Positions 23,946 through 36,129 are shown, numbered from the stretch's first letter. The stretch is 64,000 nucleotides of DNA from Boswellia sacra (GCA_013180625.2 SNVD02009519.1:1364001-1428000), one strand, 5' to 3'. The notes: generated by a model from the letters alone, not told the origin. A program made the numbers and translations.

Positions 23946-25080
23946 ATGGCATCCGACATTGAAATGACCATGGAGGAGCAAGTTCGTGAACGAGAGGAGC
24001 AACCTCAACCTCAACCACACCCACAAGGAAAAGGAGGTAAGTCCAAAGCTCCACCCTCGGAGTCTTTAGACCCTCGTGTTGCTAGCTTAGAGCAAGCTAT
24101 CTCGGGGATAGACAATGCAATTGAGGGCCTATCTGACCGTCTCGAAGGCCTAGAGACGAATTATGGAGAGATCACTCAAGCAATAAAATCCAACATCCTT
24201 GAGTTTAGTAAAGCTTATGAAAAGAAGCTTCGTAACATTACACGAGAACTCGTAGGCTTGCAGACCTTTGTGGAGCATGAGTTGCGAGCAATCTGTGTGG
24301 AAGTAGAGGAATCTCATACGGAATGGGAGAAGCATCAATGTGATTGTGCTAACCTGTCTTACACAAGTGGGCTAAGCACCATGCAAGTGCCTATTCCCGC
24401 CATATACAATATCACTCGCAACGCCACGGAAGTTGAAAACTTCTTATTCGGCTTGGAGCAATACTTCGAAGCTAAACGTGTCAATGATAATGCTTCGAGG
24501 ATCGGCATTGCACCCACATTCTTACGAGATACAGCCCAATTGTAGTGGCGTCGAAAGCATGGTGACGAGGCAGAGGCATCGTCTCCCTTCGCACATGGGA
24601 GGACTTCAAGAGAGAACTTCGAAAGCACTTCTCTCCTAGCAATGGCGAAAAGGAGGTAAGGGGCTGCCTCCGTCGATTGAAACAAAGTGGCACGATTCGG
24701 GAGTATATCAAGGAGTTCACCACCATCATCCTAGAGATTGAGGACATGTCCGAAAATGACTCTCTCTTCTACTTCCTCGACAGGCTCAAGGATTAGGTGA
24801 GGGTCAAGCTTGAAAGGCACGATGTGCAAAATCTTGATGATGCTATAGCTGTAGCCGAATCCATCATAGACTACACCTCACAATCCAAAGAGAGGAAGGC
24901 CAACCATGGAAAAGGTAGGGGAGAGCAGAGTGCCAAGAAGGACTATGCTTGAAAGGAAGGTGGTGCACGTAAACCATCTGGGGAGACAAGCGCGACACAC
25001 CTAACAAAGGTAAGTCCGACGCCCATAAACCAAAAAGTCCTTGCTTCATTTGTGATGGTCCTCATTGGGTGTGTGATTGC
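23946..25080 (+). pseudogene. Chromovirus gag, broken
   Basis: The ATG at 23946 opens MASDIEMTMEEQVRERE and runs to a stop at 24543-24545. The Gag capsid-like sequence then continues in another frame (EEFKRE-type region from about 24600, IREYIKEFTTIILEIEDMS near 24700), with further stops at 24794 and 24950. It ends with a CX2CX3HX4C zinc knuckle at 25042-25080. So gag is interrupted by at least one frameshift near 24560-24600 and several nonsense changes. It would package the RNA if intact. Confidence 0.85.
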
Positions 25081-25860
25081 TCAAAGAAGAAGACCCTCAA
25101 TGCGTTAGCCGCTCAACATGAGGGCAGACAAAATGAGGAGCCTCAAGCGGAGATGGGTTCTCTCCGCACCATTGGTGCACTTAAAAGACCTACCCATATT
25201 CAAAAGGGTCTAATGTATGTGAGCGACACAATCAATGGCAAGGATGTGCGTGCGATGCTTGATACGGGAGCCACGCACAACTTCATCTCCATGGAAGAGG
25301 CCATACGGTTAGGCCTCAAATATACCAATGGAGGAGGTACCATCAAGGCGGTAAACTCACCCGCCAAGGCAATATTGGGAGTGTCCAAGGCAATGTCGGT
25401 ACAACTTGGCACATGGAACGGTAAGCTTGATTTCTTCATCGTCCCTATGGATGACTTTCAAGTAGTGCTAGGCATGGAGTTCTTCGACCAAGTCCATGCT
25501 TTTCCCATACTAACCTCTAACTCCCTTAGCATCCTCGACGGGAGTCATTCATGCATGGTTATGGCAGAACGTGCAGCGAAGGTAGAGAGCAAGATGCTAT
25601 CCGCACTACAATACAAACAGGGGATGAAGAAGGATCTAAGTTTCCTTGCTACCGTTCGAGAACTAAACGATGGGGAGGACATCACCATTTCCAAGGACCT
25701 ATTGCCAAGACGAGTCCAAGCCTTCCTTAAGGAATACAAGGACATCATGCCCCAAGAACTTCCAAAGAAGTTGCCTCTACAACGGGAAATGGATCACCAA
25801 ATCGAGTTGGAGCCCAGTGCCGAGCCTCCAACCATAGCGCCTTATCGCATAGTTAAAGAA
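25081..25860 (+). pseudogene. Chromovirus protease and pre-RT region
   Basis: An open segment follows the zinc knuckle directly. The aspartic protease active site DTGATHNFIS is at 25261-25290 and a typical VVLGMEFFDQ segment follows near 25465. The frame then reaches the linker that normally precedes reverse transcriptase (ELPKKLPLQREMDHQIELE) and stops matching after about 25848, where the RT domain has been deleted. Confidence 0.85.
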
Positions 25861-27715
25861 GCTGAGCCCCAAACAAGCACGATGGCAAGACTTCTTGGCC
25901 AAGTTCGACTATAGGCTCGAGTACAACGCGGGTAAGGCAAACGTTGTGGCTGATGCCATAAGTCGCAAAGCGAAACTCGCCACTTTGAGCATAAGTCACT
26001 CACAAAGTGTGCTCGTTGACCACATCAAATAAGGCCTAGAGCACAACCTCATAGCCAAGAATCTCTTAAAATTGGCAAGTGAGGGGAAGACACGATGCTT
26101 TTGGCTTGACGAAGGCCTACTCCTTACAACTGGGAATCGCCTCTTCGTGCCAAGATATGAGAATTTGCGGAAGGAGATCATCAAGGAGTGCTATGATTCC
26201 AAGTGGGCTGGTTACCCAGATATAGCACGAACCCTCGCACTCATGCAAGATTCTTACTATTAGCCTTAAATGCAGGAAGACGTGAAGGGCTATGTGAGGA
26301 CTTGTCTTGTATGTCAACAAGACAAGGTTGAACACCAATGCCCCGCAGGGTTGCTAGAACCCCTGCCCATTGCGGAAAGGCCATGGCAAAGCGTCTCAAT
26401 GGACTTTATTGTGGCCTTACCGAAATTTGAGGGATATGGAAGCATCATGGTTACCCAGATATAGCACGAACCCTCGCACTCATGCAAGATTCTTACTATT
26501 AGCCTTAAATGCAGGAAGACGTGAAGGGCTATGTGAGGACTTGTCTTGTATGTCAACAAGACAAGGTTGAACACCAATGCCCCGCAGGGTTGCTAGAACC
26601 CCTGCCCATTGCGGAAAGGCCATGGCAAAGCATCTCAATGGACTTTATTGTGGCCTTACCGAAATTTGAGGGATATGGAAGCATCATGGTGGTAGTTGAT
26701 CAGTTTAGCAAGTATGCCACCTTCATTACTGTCTCCGCAGATTGCACTGCGGATGAAGCTGCTTGAGTATTTCTCAAACACATAGTGAAGCTTTGGGGAG
26801 TTCCATAAAACATCGTGAGTGATTGTGACCCTCGCTTCACCGGTCGCTTTTGGGGAGAGCTCTTCAAAATATTAGGGACCGACTTGAGCTTCTCAATAAG
26901 CTTCCACCCCCAAATCGATGGGCAAACTGAGCGTATTAATGCCTTACTTGAGCTATACTTGAGGCATTATGTGAACGCTCACCAACGTGATTGGGCAAAG
27001 TTGCTGGACGTTGCTCAATTCTCATATAATCTCCAAAGGAGTGAGGCAACAAGTAAGAGTCCGTTTGAGATTATGACGGGATAACAACTTATGATTCCAC
27101 ATGCCATAGCCTCAACTTATAGAGGAAAGAGTCTAGCGGCATATAAGCTCACAAAGGAATGTCATGAACAAGCCGAAATCACGCGAGCATGCTTAGACAA
27201 TGCCGCCAAGAAAATGAAGAAATAGGCGGACACTAAGAGACGACACCTCGCATTTCAAGAGGGGGACTTGGTGCTTATCAAGCTACTACCCCAACCATTC
27301 AAGTCACTTTGTAAAGTGCGTAAAGGGTTGGTACGGAAATACGAATGTCTCTTCCCTATTGTCAAGCAAGTGGGTGAAGTCTCCTACAAAGTCCAATTGC
27401 CACCTAACCTTAAGATCCATCCGGTCTTTCATGTAAGTTTCCTCAAGCTCTATCATAAGGACAAGGAAGATCCAAGTAGAAGTGAGTCCAAAAGAGCACC
27501 CACAGCCGTCGTCACCGTATTCGACAAGGACGTGGAATGCATCCTTGTGGAACGTGTGATACGAAGGATAGGAGTTCTACCATACACCAAATACTTGGTA
27601 AAGTGGAAAAACCTTCCGGATAGAGAGTCTAGCTGGGAACGCGAAGACGCCTTGTGATAATTTGGTGAGCACATCCAACGCTATAAGGACGAAAGCGCGC
27701 CGAAGACGTCGTAGA
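25849..27715 (+). pseudogene. Chromovirus RNase H tail, integrase and chromodomain, broken
   Basis: After the deletion junction (about 25849-25885) the end of RNase H appears (FLAKFDYRLEYNAGKAN, about 25891-25942). It is followed by the integrase zinc-binding region, with CLVCQQDK in both tandem copies, and the catalytic core: first Asp in MDFIVALP (26641), second in SDCDPRF (about 26820), Glu in QTERIN. The C-terminal part has HPVFHVSFLK and a chromodomain (LVERVIRRIG...YLVKWKNLPDRESSWE, about 27540-27690). Stops occur at 26764, 26806, 27082, 27223, 27655 and 27658. Confidence 0.9.
26210..26687 (+). repeat. 239-bp tandem duplication in integrase
   Basis: 26210-26448 and 26449-26687 are direct, adjacent and nearly identical; the one difference I saw is GCGTCTC versus GCATCTC. 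Both begin GGTTACCCAGATATAGC and end GGAAGCATCAT. The unit is not a multiple of three, so it also shifts the reading frame. Confidence 0.95.
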
Positions 27716-27731
27716 ATTAGGTGGGGGAGGA
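27713..27731 (+). promoter_or_regulatory. Polypurine tract
   Basis: A purine-rich run with core GGTGGGGGAGGA lies directly before the 3' LTR, at the normal plus-strand priming position. Confidence 0.85.
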
Positions 27732-28261
27732 TGTTATGACCCTCCTAATTTACTTGTTAGAGTGGCCCAAATATGCATAAGGCTTGACTTAGCTTCCAGA
27801 AAGCTTGCAAGCCCAAGCCCATCTTCTAGAATTCTCTAGCAAGATAAGTTCTAGAATTTTCTCTTTTACACATCTACTCTTGTACTTATCTGCTCTTGTA
27901 CATATCTAGTAGATCATTATAGATAGTAAATTATGACCCTCAGATGCATTAGATCTTAACCATTCATTTGAGAGATGGTTTACTATAAAAACCCCTCCAA
28001 GGCTCATTTATAAGTCATCCAAGCAAATCCAAGCAACCAATCATATGTAAAGCTTTCTTATGTAATACAAAGTTCTCTTGCTTAGCAATACTTGTCTCCA
28101 TCTTCCATCTCTTCTCTTCTTGCCTACAAAGCTTTTTGGCTCAATGATCCTCTCTTCTCCTTGAGCGAGAAGGCAAATCACTAAGCTTACTTAGTAACTT
28201 TTGAGTTCAAATTGCCTAAGTGCCGCACGAGCGTGCTATGCAAACCTCTAAGCTCGTGACA
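27732..28261 (+). repeat. 3' LTR of the chromovirus
   Basis: 530 bp, matching the 5' LTR. It is longer mainly because of an additional segment near 28045-28080 (around GTAATACAAAGTTCTCTTGC). LTR differences indicate an insertion that is not recent. Confidence 0.93.
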
Positions 28262-29115
28262 TTTAGCTTACCTATTAGTCAAAGGCAATCAAACCTTAAA
28301 CTGACAAGTTAGTCCTGATTTAAACTTTTGTTCGTAGGTAATTTGCTTATTTGATAGAAAGAGGTACAAACTACTCTTAGGATTTCTTGAAATCCCACAT
28401 AGCCACCTTAGGTTTATAAAATTCTTAGTTACTTCCCATTACCATCACCTCTATCAATTTTTTTTTTGTTTTGAATATAAATAAAAATAATATAGTAATG
28501 AAATTATTTTCTAACTTTAATATTAAAAAGGGTGTAGTAATTCAAGAATTAATGGAGTATATATTAAATAAATATAATACAAACACTAATAATTTAGTGT
28601 AAGTATATTTTCATTAAAAATATTAGAAAAGTTTATGAACAAACCCTTTGAAAAATTTGACAAATACTTTTGATTTATTGTTGGTAAGTAATTAAATAAA
28701 AACCTATAAGGGTAAAAACTAATTTTCCTACATGAGATATATTATTAATAATAACTTTGTTTTATTTTATATTTTCTACATTTTTTCTTTTTTTATAAGA
28801 ATCATAATATTTGAAATGATTTTTTTCTCGCAATTTACAGCGAATAGTTGCCCAATGAACTTTTCTACAATTTAAAAAAATTAATAAAAATATTTATATT
28901 CAAGTATTAATTTTTTTAAAAATTTACCTATTTAATTTGTGCTTTATTATATTTTAAATTAATATACATTTTTTAATATCAAAGTTAGATGACAACTTCA
29001 TAAATATTTATTTTTATTGATAATAATAACATAAAATTTGATGTAAATCAATGATAAGAGAAGTATACGACACTTTATAAACTTGAGGTAGTTATATAGA
29101 ATTTTAAATAAATAA
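28262..29115. repeat. Repeat A copy 2, right part
   Basis: From GCTTACC onward this aligns with copy 1 from GGCTTAACTATAAG (21405): shared blocks include AAACTGA.AAGTTAGTCC, GATTTCTTGAAATCC, ATGAAATTATTTTCTAACTT and GACAACTTCATAAATAT. Similarity stops near 29112, where copy 1 carries the MITE and then its right inverted repeat. That right end is therefore missing here. Confidence 0.65.
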
Positions 29116-29330
29116 TTTTTAAAATTTAATTTTGTTTAATTGTATTTACTTTAATTTCAAAGTTAATATTCGATTTCTTTTTATTTCATGTTTCTTCCTC
29201 GAATCTATCGTCTTAAGATTTTTTTTTTTTTTAGTTAAATGTGACTTTTCTTTCCGTTCTTTCCTTATTTTTTTTATTCGTCACTGTATAAAATTCACAT
29301 AAAGCTTAACGATTTACTCGGCGTATAAAA
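29116..29330. promoter_or_regulatory. AT-rich DNA, possible promoter of the truncated gene
   Basis: No coding sequence. TATAAAA motifs at about 29286 and 29325 lie 150-190 bp upstream of the ATG at 29473, in reasonable promoter position. The assignment is positional only. Confidence 0.3.
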
Positions 29331-30485
29331 AGTTGATAAGTTCAAAAACTTTTGGAAGACTATCACTAATAAAAATTTTCAAAATTCAAAATCGAAAATC
29401 AAGTCTCACGCTCAACTCAAGCAGTCAAGCCCTCACTCTTAAGGCGACTCTCTCCTCTCGAATCACTTCACTATGCCTTCGGAGATCCCCCTCGCTCAAG
29501 GTTCGTTCCTCTTATCTGAAAAAAACGATTTTGATGTTTAACAAGTAATGGAATAAACTAGAACAAATTATGGTGGTTGTTATTTTTCTTAATTTTTTTG
29601 TTATATTAATTAGTGTCTATATTTGAAATTTTCATTATTAAGGTACAATGAAGTCTGGAATGAATCATGATTTGAATTGGTTACAGGTTTTTTTTTTTAA
29701 TAATTTGTAGCAGTTTTGTATTATTTTATTCAGTAATGGATTACATTTTGTTTTCATTTTTGTGCTTAACTTTTCCACTGATAATTTAAGTTCGGTCAAT
29801 CTTTTGAATGTTTTTACTTTTCCAATTATATAAAGTCTGTTTTGGATAAGTTTGCGGATTGCAGGTTCTTCATTTGTGAATTTAATTGAATCGAGGCTTG
29901 AGTCCCGATATTTAAGCTGTAGTATTCAGGTTTTGGACCTTTGATTTCTTTGCATGTTCGTTTTTATGGATAGATATGGAGCTATGTTTTGTTTTTGAGT
30001 TATGTGGGATTGTTTTTAAAAATATCTTGCAATGGATTTGTTACTGTTTTGAATTTGTTTGTTGCTATCTGCTTCTAATTATTATCATTATTATGTTGCG
30101 GTATTTTCATAGATGAAGGTTTAATTAGTGATTGATTTTTTTTGTTGCATTGGTTTGCATTCAGTTTTGCATGATTGGTTGTATGGTAGGATCTTCATTG
30201 AATTGATTTTGGATAGTTTTTTTTTTGTTGGTTTTTAATATAGTTCAATAATTATTTTTGGGATTCTGATGTATTATAGGTTCTTGAAAACTGTTGCAAT
30301 TTTATTCCTTGATTTTTCATTTTGCTCGATGATTATTTTGTTATTTTTTATGCTAACTCAATGATCAATTAACTTCAGCAATTTTATTTCCAAAGGACTC
30401 TGTTTATCTTTATTTTCATATTATAGGATTAGCAGTTTTAGTGATAGCTGCATGTTTCTATGTTGTAGACTTGTAACTTATGTTC

Positions 30486-30691
30486 GAGGTGTCAAACGGG
30501 TTATATAATCGAAATATTAAAAAATTATAATAAATTATATAAAACATGAAATAAAAATGTGTGCAGAAAATAAAATATAAAATATGCACAATAGTAACAC
30601 GATACATGATAAATACTGTATAATCACTCATATTGTGTTTAAAAAATAAAACCTATTATACTATTTAGGCCAATTTGACATGTCTATTGTA
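30486..30691. mobile_element. Possible hAT-type MITE in intron 2 of the truncated gene
   Basis: GAGGTGTCAAACGGGTTAT at the left and, inverted, GACATGTCAAATTGGCC at the right resemble the TAGGGGTGTC-type ends of the hAT elements at 46382-48403. The 200 bp between is AT-rich and non-coding. No target duplication was found. Confidence 0.35.
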
Positions 30692-31702
30692 GACTTATTT
30701 TAAGTTTAGTCTTTATTTTCTGTTGTAGTTGCTTTCATTGTCTGTTGTAGTAGTTTTAGTCATAGGTTTTGCATGTGGGTTTATGTTTTTTAATTGAAAT
30801 ATTCTATCGTTGTGTGTGTTTTCAGCTTCTTGTTGTAATGTGAGATGATTTTATGATTGGGTTATGTTTGTATTTGCTGTGAAATTTATCGGCTTAATCC
30901 GTATCAAACTGATTTATGTTTCTTGAACATGGATCTTTGATTCTCTTGGTCTTTTTAAGTGATGAATTCAGTAATTTGTGTTTAATCCTAATCTTGTACA
31001 GATTCAATGATATAGTATTGAATGCAATGTCATATATGTTTGCTATTTGGTGGAAGAGTATTGTAGATTTTGCTGAATGAATGAACGTCTTGATTGCTTG
31101 AGGTGTTTACTTTGTGTTGGTTTCTGGTTCTTCATATTCTGACCTTGTTTAGAATGGAAGAATGAATTGTGTGCGGATGCTTTTTCATTTCTTAATTGTA
31201 GTTTCTTTGTCCAGCTATCTTTTTTCTTTCTTTGCAAGTATTTTGTTTTGTGATTCTTATTTTATTTTTCCCATCTAGAGAGAAGAACTAAAAATGGAAA
31301 CATTAGGAATTAATGTATTCTATTTTGTGTCTTTGAAGTAACTAGATGGAGAGCTGTGTGTTTCTAGATGAAGCATAACAACATAATTAGTAAATTTGAA
31401 AGTCATCTGCAAAGTTTCTTAAAACTGAATAGATTTATCGAGGGGAGCTTAAAAGTATAATACGAAAGATTGAGATACAAAAGGTACTGATAGTATTGTT
31501 TTATATTAGTCATTTATTTTCCTCTATTTGTTTCAAAACTCATCTTTCTAACTAAAAGCTTTAGTCATGATCATTATATACGATAGCACAGATTGACAAT
31601 TGTTGGGAGTATAGGATTAAAATTTCTATTGGATTACCCTTAAAAATATCTATTGCTTTCCTTTGTTTTTTTCACTCATCTTCTTGTTTCTGACTAATCC
31701 TA

Positions 31703-31704
<2 letters not shown>

Positions 31705-31734
<30 letters not shown>
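31705..31734. repeat. (TA)n microsatellite
   Basis: About 15 TA units in the last intron before the truncated exon. Confidence 0.9.
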
Positions 31735-31738
<4 letters not shown>

Positions 31739-31885
31739 TTTTTTTTTAATTCTTTAACTTGAATTTGTCTTGTAATTATGGTCATTATGTCTTGCACATC
31801 ATAATGCAATTTTGTAACTGCTGCAGCCTAGCTACTCTCCAAACACTATCAGTGAAGCAGGCAGCCACTCTCCTTACCAGCACAG

Positions 31886-34712
31886 GATGTTTAAAATAAT
31901 CTGATCCGACTCGATCCAATCGGGTTTCATCAGGTTGATTGGGTTTTAGTCTGGTAGCACTAAAAATAATCTGAAATCGGGTTGTTCTAATCAGGTTTAT
32001 GTGATGTTGAGTTATGATTGAGTTTCCTATATGTAACCCAGAAAAACCGAACCCGACTTATATTTTTTTTCAACAAAATCCCATTCTGTCACGTGCCGTC
32101 ATAAGATTAGTTGAGATATGAATGTTCCAATGGATGTTGCCCCACACCAAATTACTTATATAACTTCAGAACAAATTGTCATAACGCTAATTCATAAATC
32201 AAACTCAAAGCTTGCAACTCCTCTCCAAGACTCCAACTTCACCACGACATGCCGCAACCCCCCTCCACCATTGCCGGTAAACTTCGTTTCCTCGCGTCCG
32301 GTCTCTATATTTCCCAAATCAAATTCAAACTCAAAGCTTCCGGCTCTCCATTAACTACAGTCTTCAATATCCACAGTCTCTCTCTCTCTCTCTGTTGCGG
32401 TCGCTGCTGCCTCTACTCTTCTCTGTCATGGCCACCTTCACAGCCACCGGTTCTCCTCTTTGACGCTCACCGTAAGTGTCATGTTTTCCGTTTATTGATT
32501 TTTTTTCTTTTACATTTTTTTATCTAGGTTTTTATTTAAATTAATTTGAAGATTATTGAGGTCCATAGTGTTGTAGAATCTGGTGATGCATGCTGCTCAC
32601 ATTTTTTACTCTTTTAAAAATTGCTGTGTTTGTTCAGCTATTGGTGGTGGATGTGGCGAAGATGGAGAGTCTGGAGACCGAGATTTCATTTTGTTGCTGG
32701 GTTTGTTGAGATTTTATTTTGTATACAGCCACTCAAGATTTTTTCTCCATCATGCACATAAAAAAAATCCTAGAAAATTTGATCGTTCCTTGTTTGGGCT
32801 TCTACAGAATGATGTCTAAGGGTCTTAGAATCCAACAGTTGTTGTATAGTACAAAATTACAAAAGAAAGGTTTCTAGAGCGTGTTTTGATAGAAACATAA
32901 AGGAGTAAAGTAGATTTTAATCGCACATCCTTTGAAAAGCTTGTGAATGGGAAAGGTTTGGGGCAGGGGTTGAAGTGTTAAAGTAACTTAGGGAAGCAGC
33001 TGGAAGAAACTTTTGTCCCATAATATGGAGTTAGAGCAACGTTTTATGTGCTCAAATCTGATCCGAACATTTCCCCTATCAAAACAATAATTCCTATATT
33101 CATGGCTAAATGCTAATATATGTTAGACCATTCTTTATAAGTTTTTTCTTTTTAATTGATTGATTTCTAACATTTGTGATAATTAGTGTAAAGCAAAGAC
33201 TCAAATTGGATGGTTTCGTTTGGGAGTTGTTTTATCTTGAAAAGTTACATTGTGAGAGCAATTGTCGGGGTAATAATCATTGTGACATGAAAAAGACTAT
33301 AAATAAATGAACTTTTGTTATTATTGTCTTGAAAATTTGAATGGAATTGAAATTGATATGTTTACAAAATTTGATGTAAAAGACTAATAATTGGGACTGA
33401 TTATAGTTATTTTTTTAATTTCTTTTATTATATTTTTTATATGGCACTAGATTATGCATATTAAAATTAATACACTAATATATATGATTTGTTATTTTTT
33501 CAGGTATTATGAAATTTATTTCTACTCACATTTCGAGCCAGGACTCCCATGCTATATATAGTATGCTCGTATTTGAAGTTTTGAGAAATGGGCAACTAGA
33601 TATTGGGCCTCAAACATATTAAAGGCTTTAAAGGTGGCTTTATTTTGTATATAGAGTGTTTCTATTTGGCCCCGTTTATAAACTCATTAGCCCCCATTTT
33701 TGCTCTTTTATGAGTTAACTAGTTTACCCTCAAATAAAATATCTAGAAACATAAAACTCTTAAAAATATATATTATCTACATATACTTTATAAACCCTTA
33801 ATTCTCTTATATGTTTTAATTTTTAATTTGTTTTATACACTTTTAAATCTTCCACATCAAAATTTTCTTTGAAATATATTTACGATTTATTAGACAAATA
33901 TTTATTATTCTGAAGGATATAAAGAAAGAAATTGTGTGGTCATATGGGGAATGCATAATAAACCAGTAAAATTTAATCAAAGTTTTTTTTTTTAACACAG
34001 ATTTATAGACATACGAGCACGTTATTAGCAAGAGACCCAGAGAAATACAACTATGATAACAAGAAATCGAAAGAAAGCCATAAAAAATTATTGCCAAAAA
34101 ATTCTCACTCACGACGTGCATTCAATATATTTTCATTTGTTTTACTCAAGTATTTTTCTTCCCCCAAGTGAGCAAATGGCGGAAACAAAAGAAGAAAATA
34201 ACATCCAATAAAACAAGAGACCAGAGAACAATTGTACAATGAAAATTAAGTTCCAATATTAGTTCAAGTTTAACATGCATAAATTAGCCGTTGAAACAAA
34301 AGTTGTTAAGTATTCAATTTAAATTGTGTGAAGATGAAATAATATTGTAAGCTATAGCTTACATATGAGTGATGAAAATTAGATTAAGATTGAAGAAGAA
34401 GAAGGGTAATCTAAGAATTAAGTGGGATTTACTGAGAAAATAATACAAATTAAAATTTTAATAGAGTTATCTAAGAAATGAGATTTGAAGAGTTAAAAAA
34501 CGAGGGTTGAAAAAACAATTCTTGTATATAATATAACATAATTTATGTCAATGGGTCTTATTTTGTATATAATATAGACTTTAAACCATATATGGGCCTA
34601 AAAAAATTGTTGACAAATAATTTAATAAAACTGTGAAATTAGGCTTAGCCCAACTCACATAACCCAACCATTCTGATCCGACCCATTATTGCGGGTTTTG
34701 GGCCTGATTGAG
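31886..34712. mobile_element. hAT-like non-autonomous element or composite
   Basis: The left end (GGATGTTTAAAATAATC, then GATCCGACTCGATCC and AATCGGGTTT motifs) and the right end (CCGACCCATTATTGCGGGTT, then GAGACATTACA) carry the CCCGAC/CGGGT subterminal motifs and inverted ends typical of the hAT elements at 46382-48403. A GC-richer interior at 32220-32480 reads partly open (starting MPQPPSTIAGKLRF) and could be captured host sequence. No transposase is present. An 8-bp target duplication could not be recognised, so the ends are approximate and internal rearrangement is likely. Confidence 0.45.
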
Positions 34713-35300
34713 ACATTACAAATCTTATACTTTATGTAATATTTTTAATTGCCCTATACTGTGTTGGGCATTTCTTTTTATTGTGAGTGAGAGATATATA
34801 ATTTCAAGATTTTATGTTCGCCTTTTGTTTAAATTAGGAGCATTAACATATTTGGTTACCAGAGTTTCTTTTATTACTTTTGAAAAGCATTCGGTCCACC
34901 TTTTGTGGAAATATGGGCTAGCTTTTATTAGCTTTTAAAGGGTGGGCCTTGGGCTTGTTTCAAGATATGTCGATCTCATTTTTAGCTAATCAACGGTCTT
35001 AGTGGTCAGATGCAATTTTATGTTAATAGTAGAGTCATTCAAAACTAATCTACGGTTCGGTTATTGAGTCATATAATATTTACAGACAATATCACAGTCC
35101 TCTTCTATCTTTTGATTTAATATCAATAATATAGATCTTTTATATTTTTTCATAAATTTAAGAGTAGTTTATTTTCTTCTACTTATTACTTAACACTTAA
35201 AGTGTTTAGATTTTAATATTAAATTTTGTTTGTTTTTCCATTTACTACTTTTTTTTAAGTAATAAATCACTTAATTGAAAAAGTAAAAATTTATCACTTT

Positions 35301-35476
35301 TTCTAATCATTATTGTCTAAATGAGGTGTTAAAAATTTTATTCCATAAATATTTCTACATATTGAAATAATATAAATTTTGTCAAATTTTCTAATCATTA
35401 TTGTCCAAATGAGGTGTTAAAAATTTTATTTCATAAATATCCCTATATATTAAAATAATATAAATTTTATCAAATT
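35301..35476. repeat. 88-bp tandem duplication
   Basis: Units at 35301-35388 and 35389-35476 both start TTCTAATCATTATTGTC and contain AAATGAGGTGTTAAAAATTT. They differ at a handful of bases. Confidence 0.85.
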
Positions 35477-36129
35477 TTTATTTATGAATATCATTTTAAT
35501 TTATTAAAAGGTACAATTTTTGGTATATTTGTTATTGTTTTACTATTTATTATCGAATTGTTATATTATTTATTACTATATTTATAATTAACATATTAAA
35601 ATATGATAAATATTTTTTTATAATTTATAAACTTTCATTTATTTCTATTAATATTTCAAATTAATTAGCTAAAAATATGTTGAGTAATAACTATTGAAAA
35701 ATTTGATATAATTATAAATAACGAGTTTTAAAATAGACAATATATTTGATAGAATTTTATTACATATTACAGGAACAGTTTTATTGAAACTTCAAAAGTT
35801 ATTTATTAGATTATTAAGGACATTTTATTTTATTTAATAGTATAAATTTAAAGTAAAAAATTAATATTAAATATTCTCAGTTAAAAGATCATATTAGTTT
35901 TTTTTTAATTTTTAAGTTTACGAAATAGAAAACACTTTAATTAATAGAATTAATCTTTTATGATTCAAAATATGGTCCTCAAAATGTAATGGATAAAATA
36001 CTACTATTACAATTTTTTTATACAAATTGATATGGCTTAAACTTGATATGATTGAAGGAATGAATTTTAAAAATTTATAATATTAATGATATAGTAGTTA
36101 TACAATAATATCATATGAGTTTATATAAT

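Larger units (their letters stand above)
23404..28261 (+). mobile_element. Ty3/gypsy chromovirus LTR retrotransposon, decayed
   Basis: Long terminal repeats TGTTATGACC...CTCGTGACA border an interior with PBS, gag, protease, remnant RNase H, integrase and chromodomain in Ty3/gypsy order. A 4-bp TTTA flanks both ends. Reverse transcriptase and most of RNase H are deleted, a 239-bp segment of integrase is duplicated in tandem, and many in-frame stops are present, so it is inactive. The integrase-chromodomain makes it a chromovirus. I lean to the Galadriel-type lineage from its integrase wording, but this is a guess. Confidence 0.93.
29473..31885 (+). pseudogene. 5' fragment of an unidentified host gene, three exons
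   Basis: Three exons join in frame with matching phases: 29473-29500 (ATG, MPSEIPLAQ, donor AAG|GTTCGT), 29865-29929 (acceptor GCAG, reading SSFVNLIESRLESRYLSC, donor CAG|GTTTTG) and 31827 onward (acceptor GCTGCAG, reading PSYSPNTISEAGSHSPYQH). The T-rich DNA between them is intron-like. The third exon runs without a donor into an hAT-like element at about 31886 and then meets a stop (near 31902). About 51 residues of host protein are preserved. I do not recognise the family. It could also be transcribed as a short aberrant mRNA. A (TA)n run lies in intron 2. Confidence 0.5.

Noticed and set aside
34708..34938. Continuation of the truncated gene (29473-31885) beyond the hAT-like element
   Set aside because: The short open frame here has no credible acceptor in phase and no similarity that I recognise.
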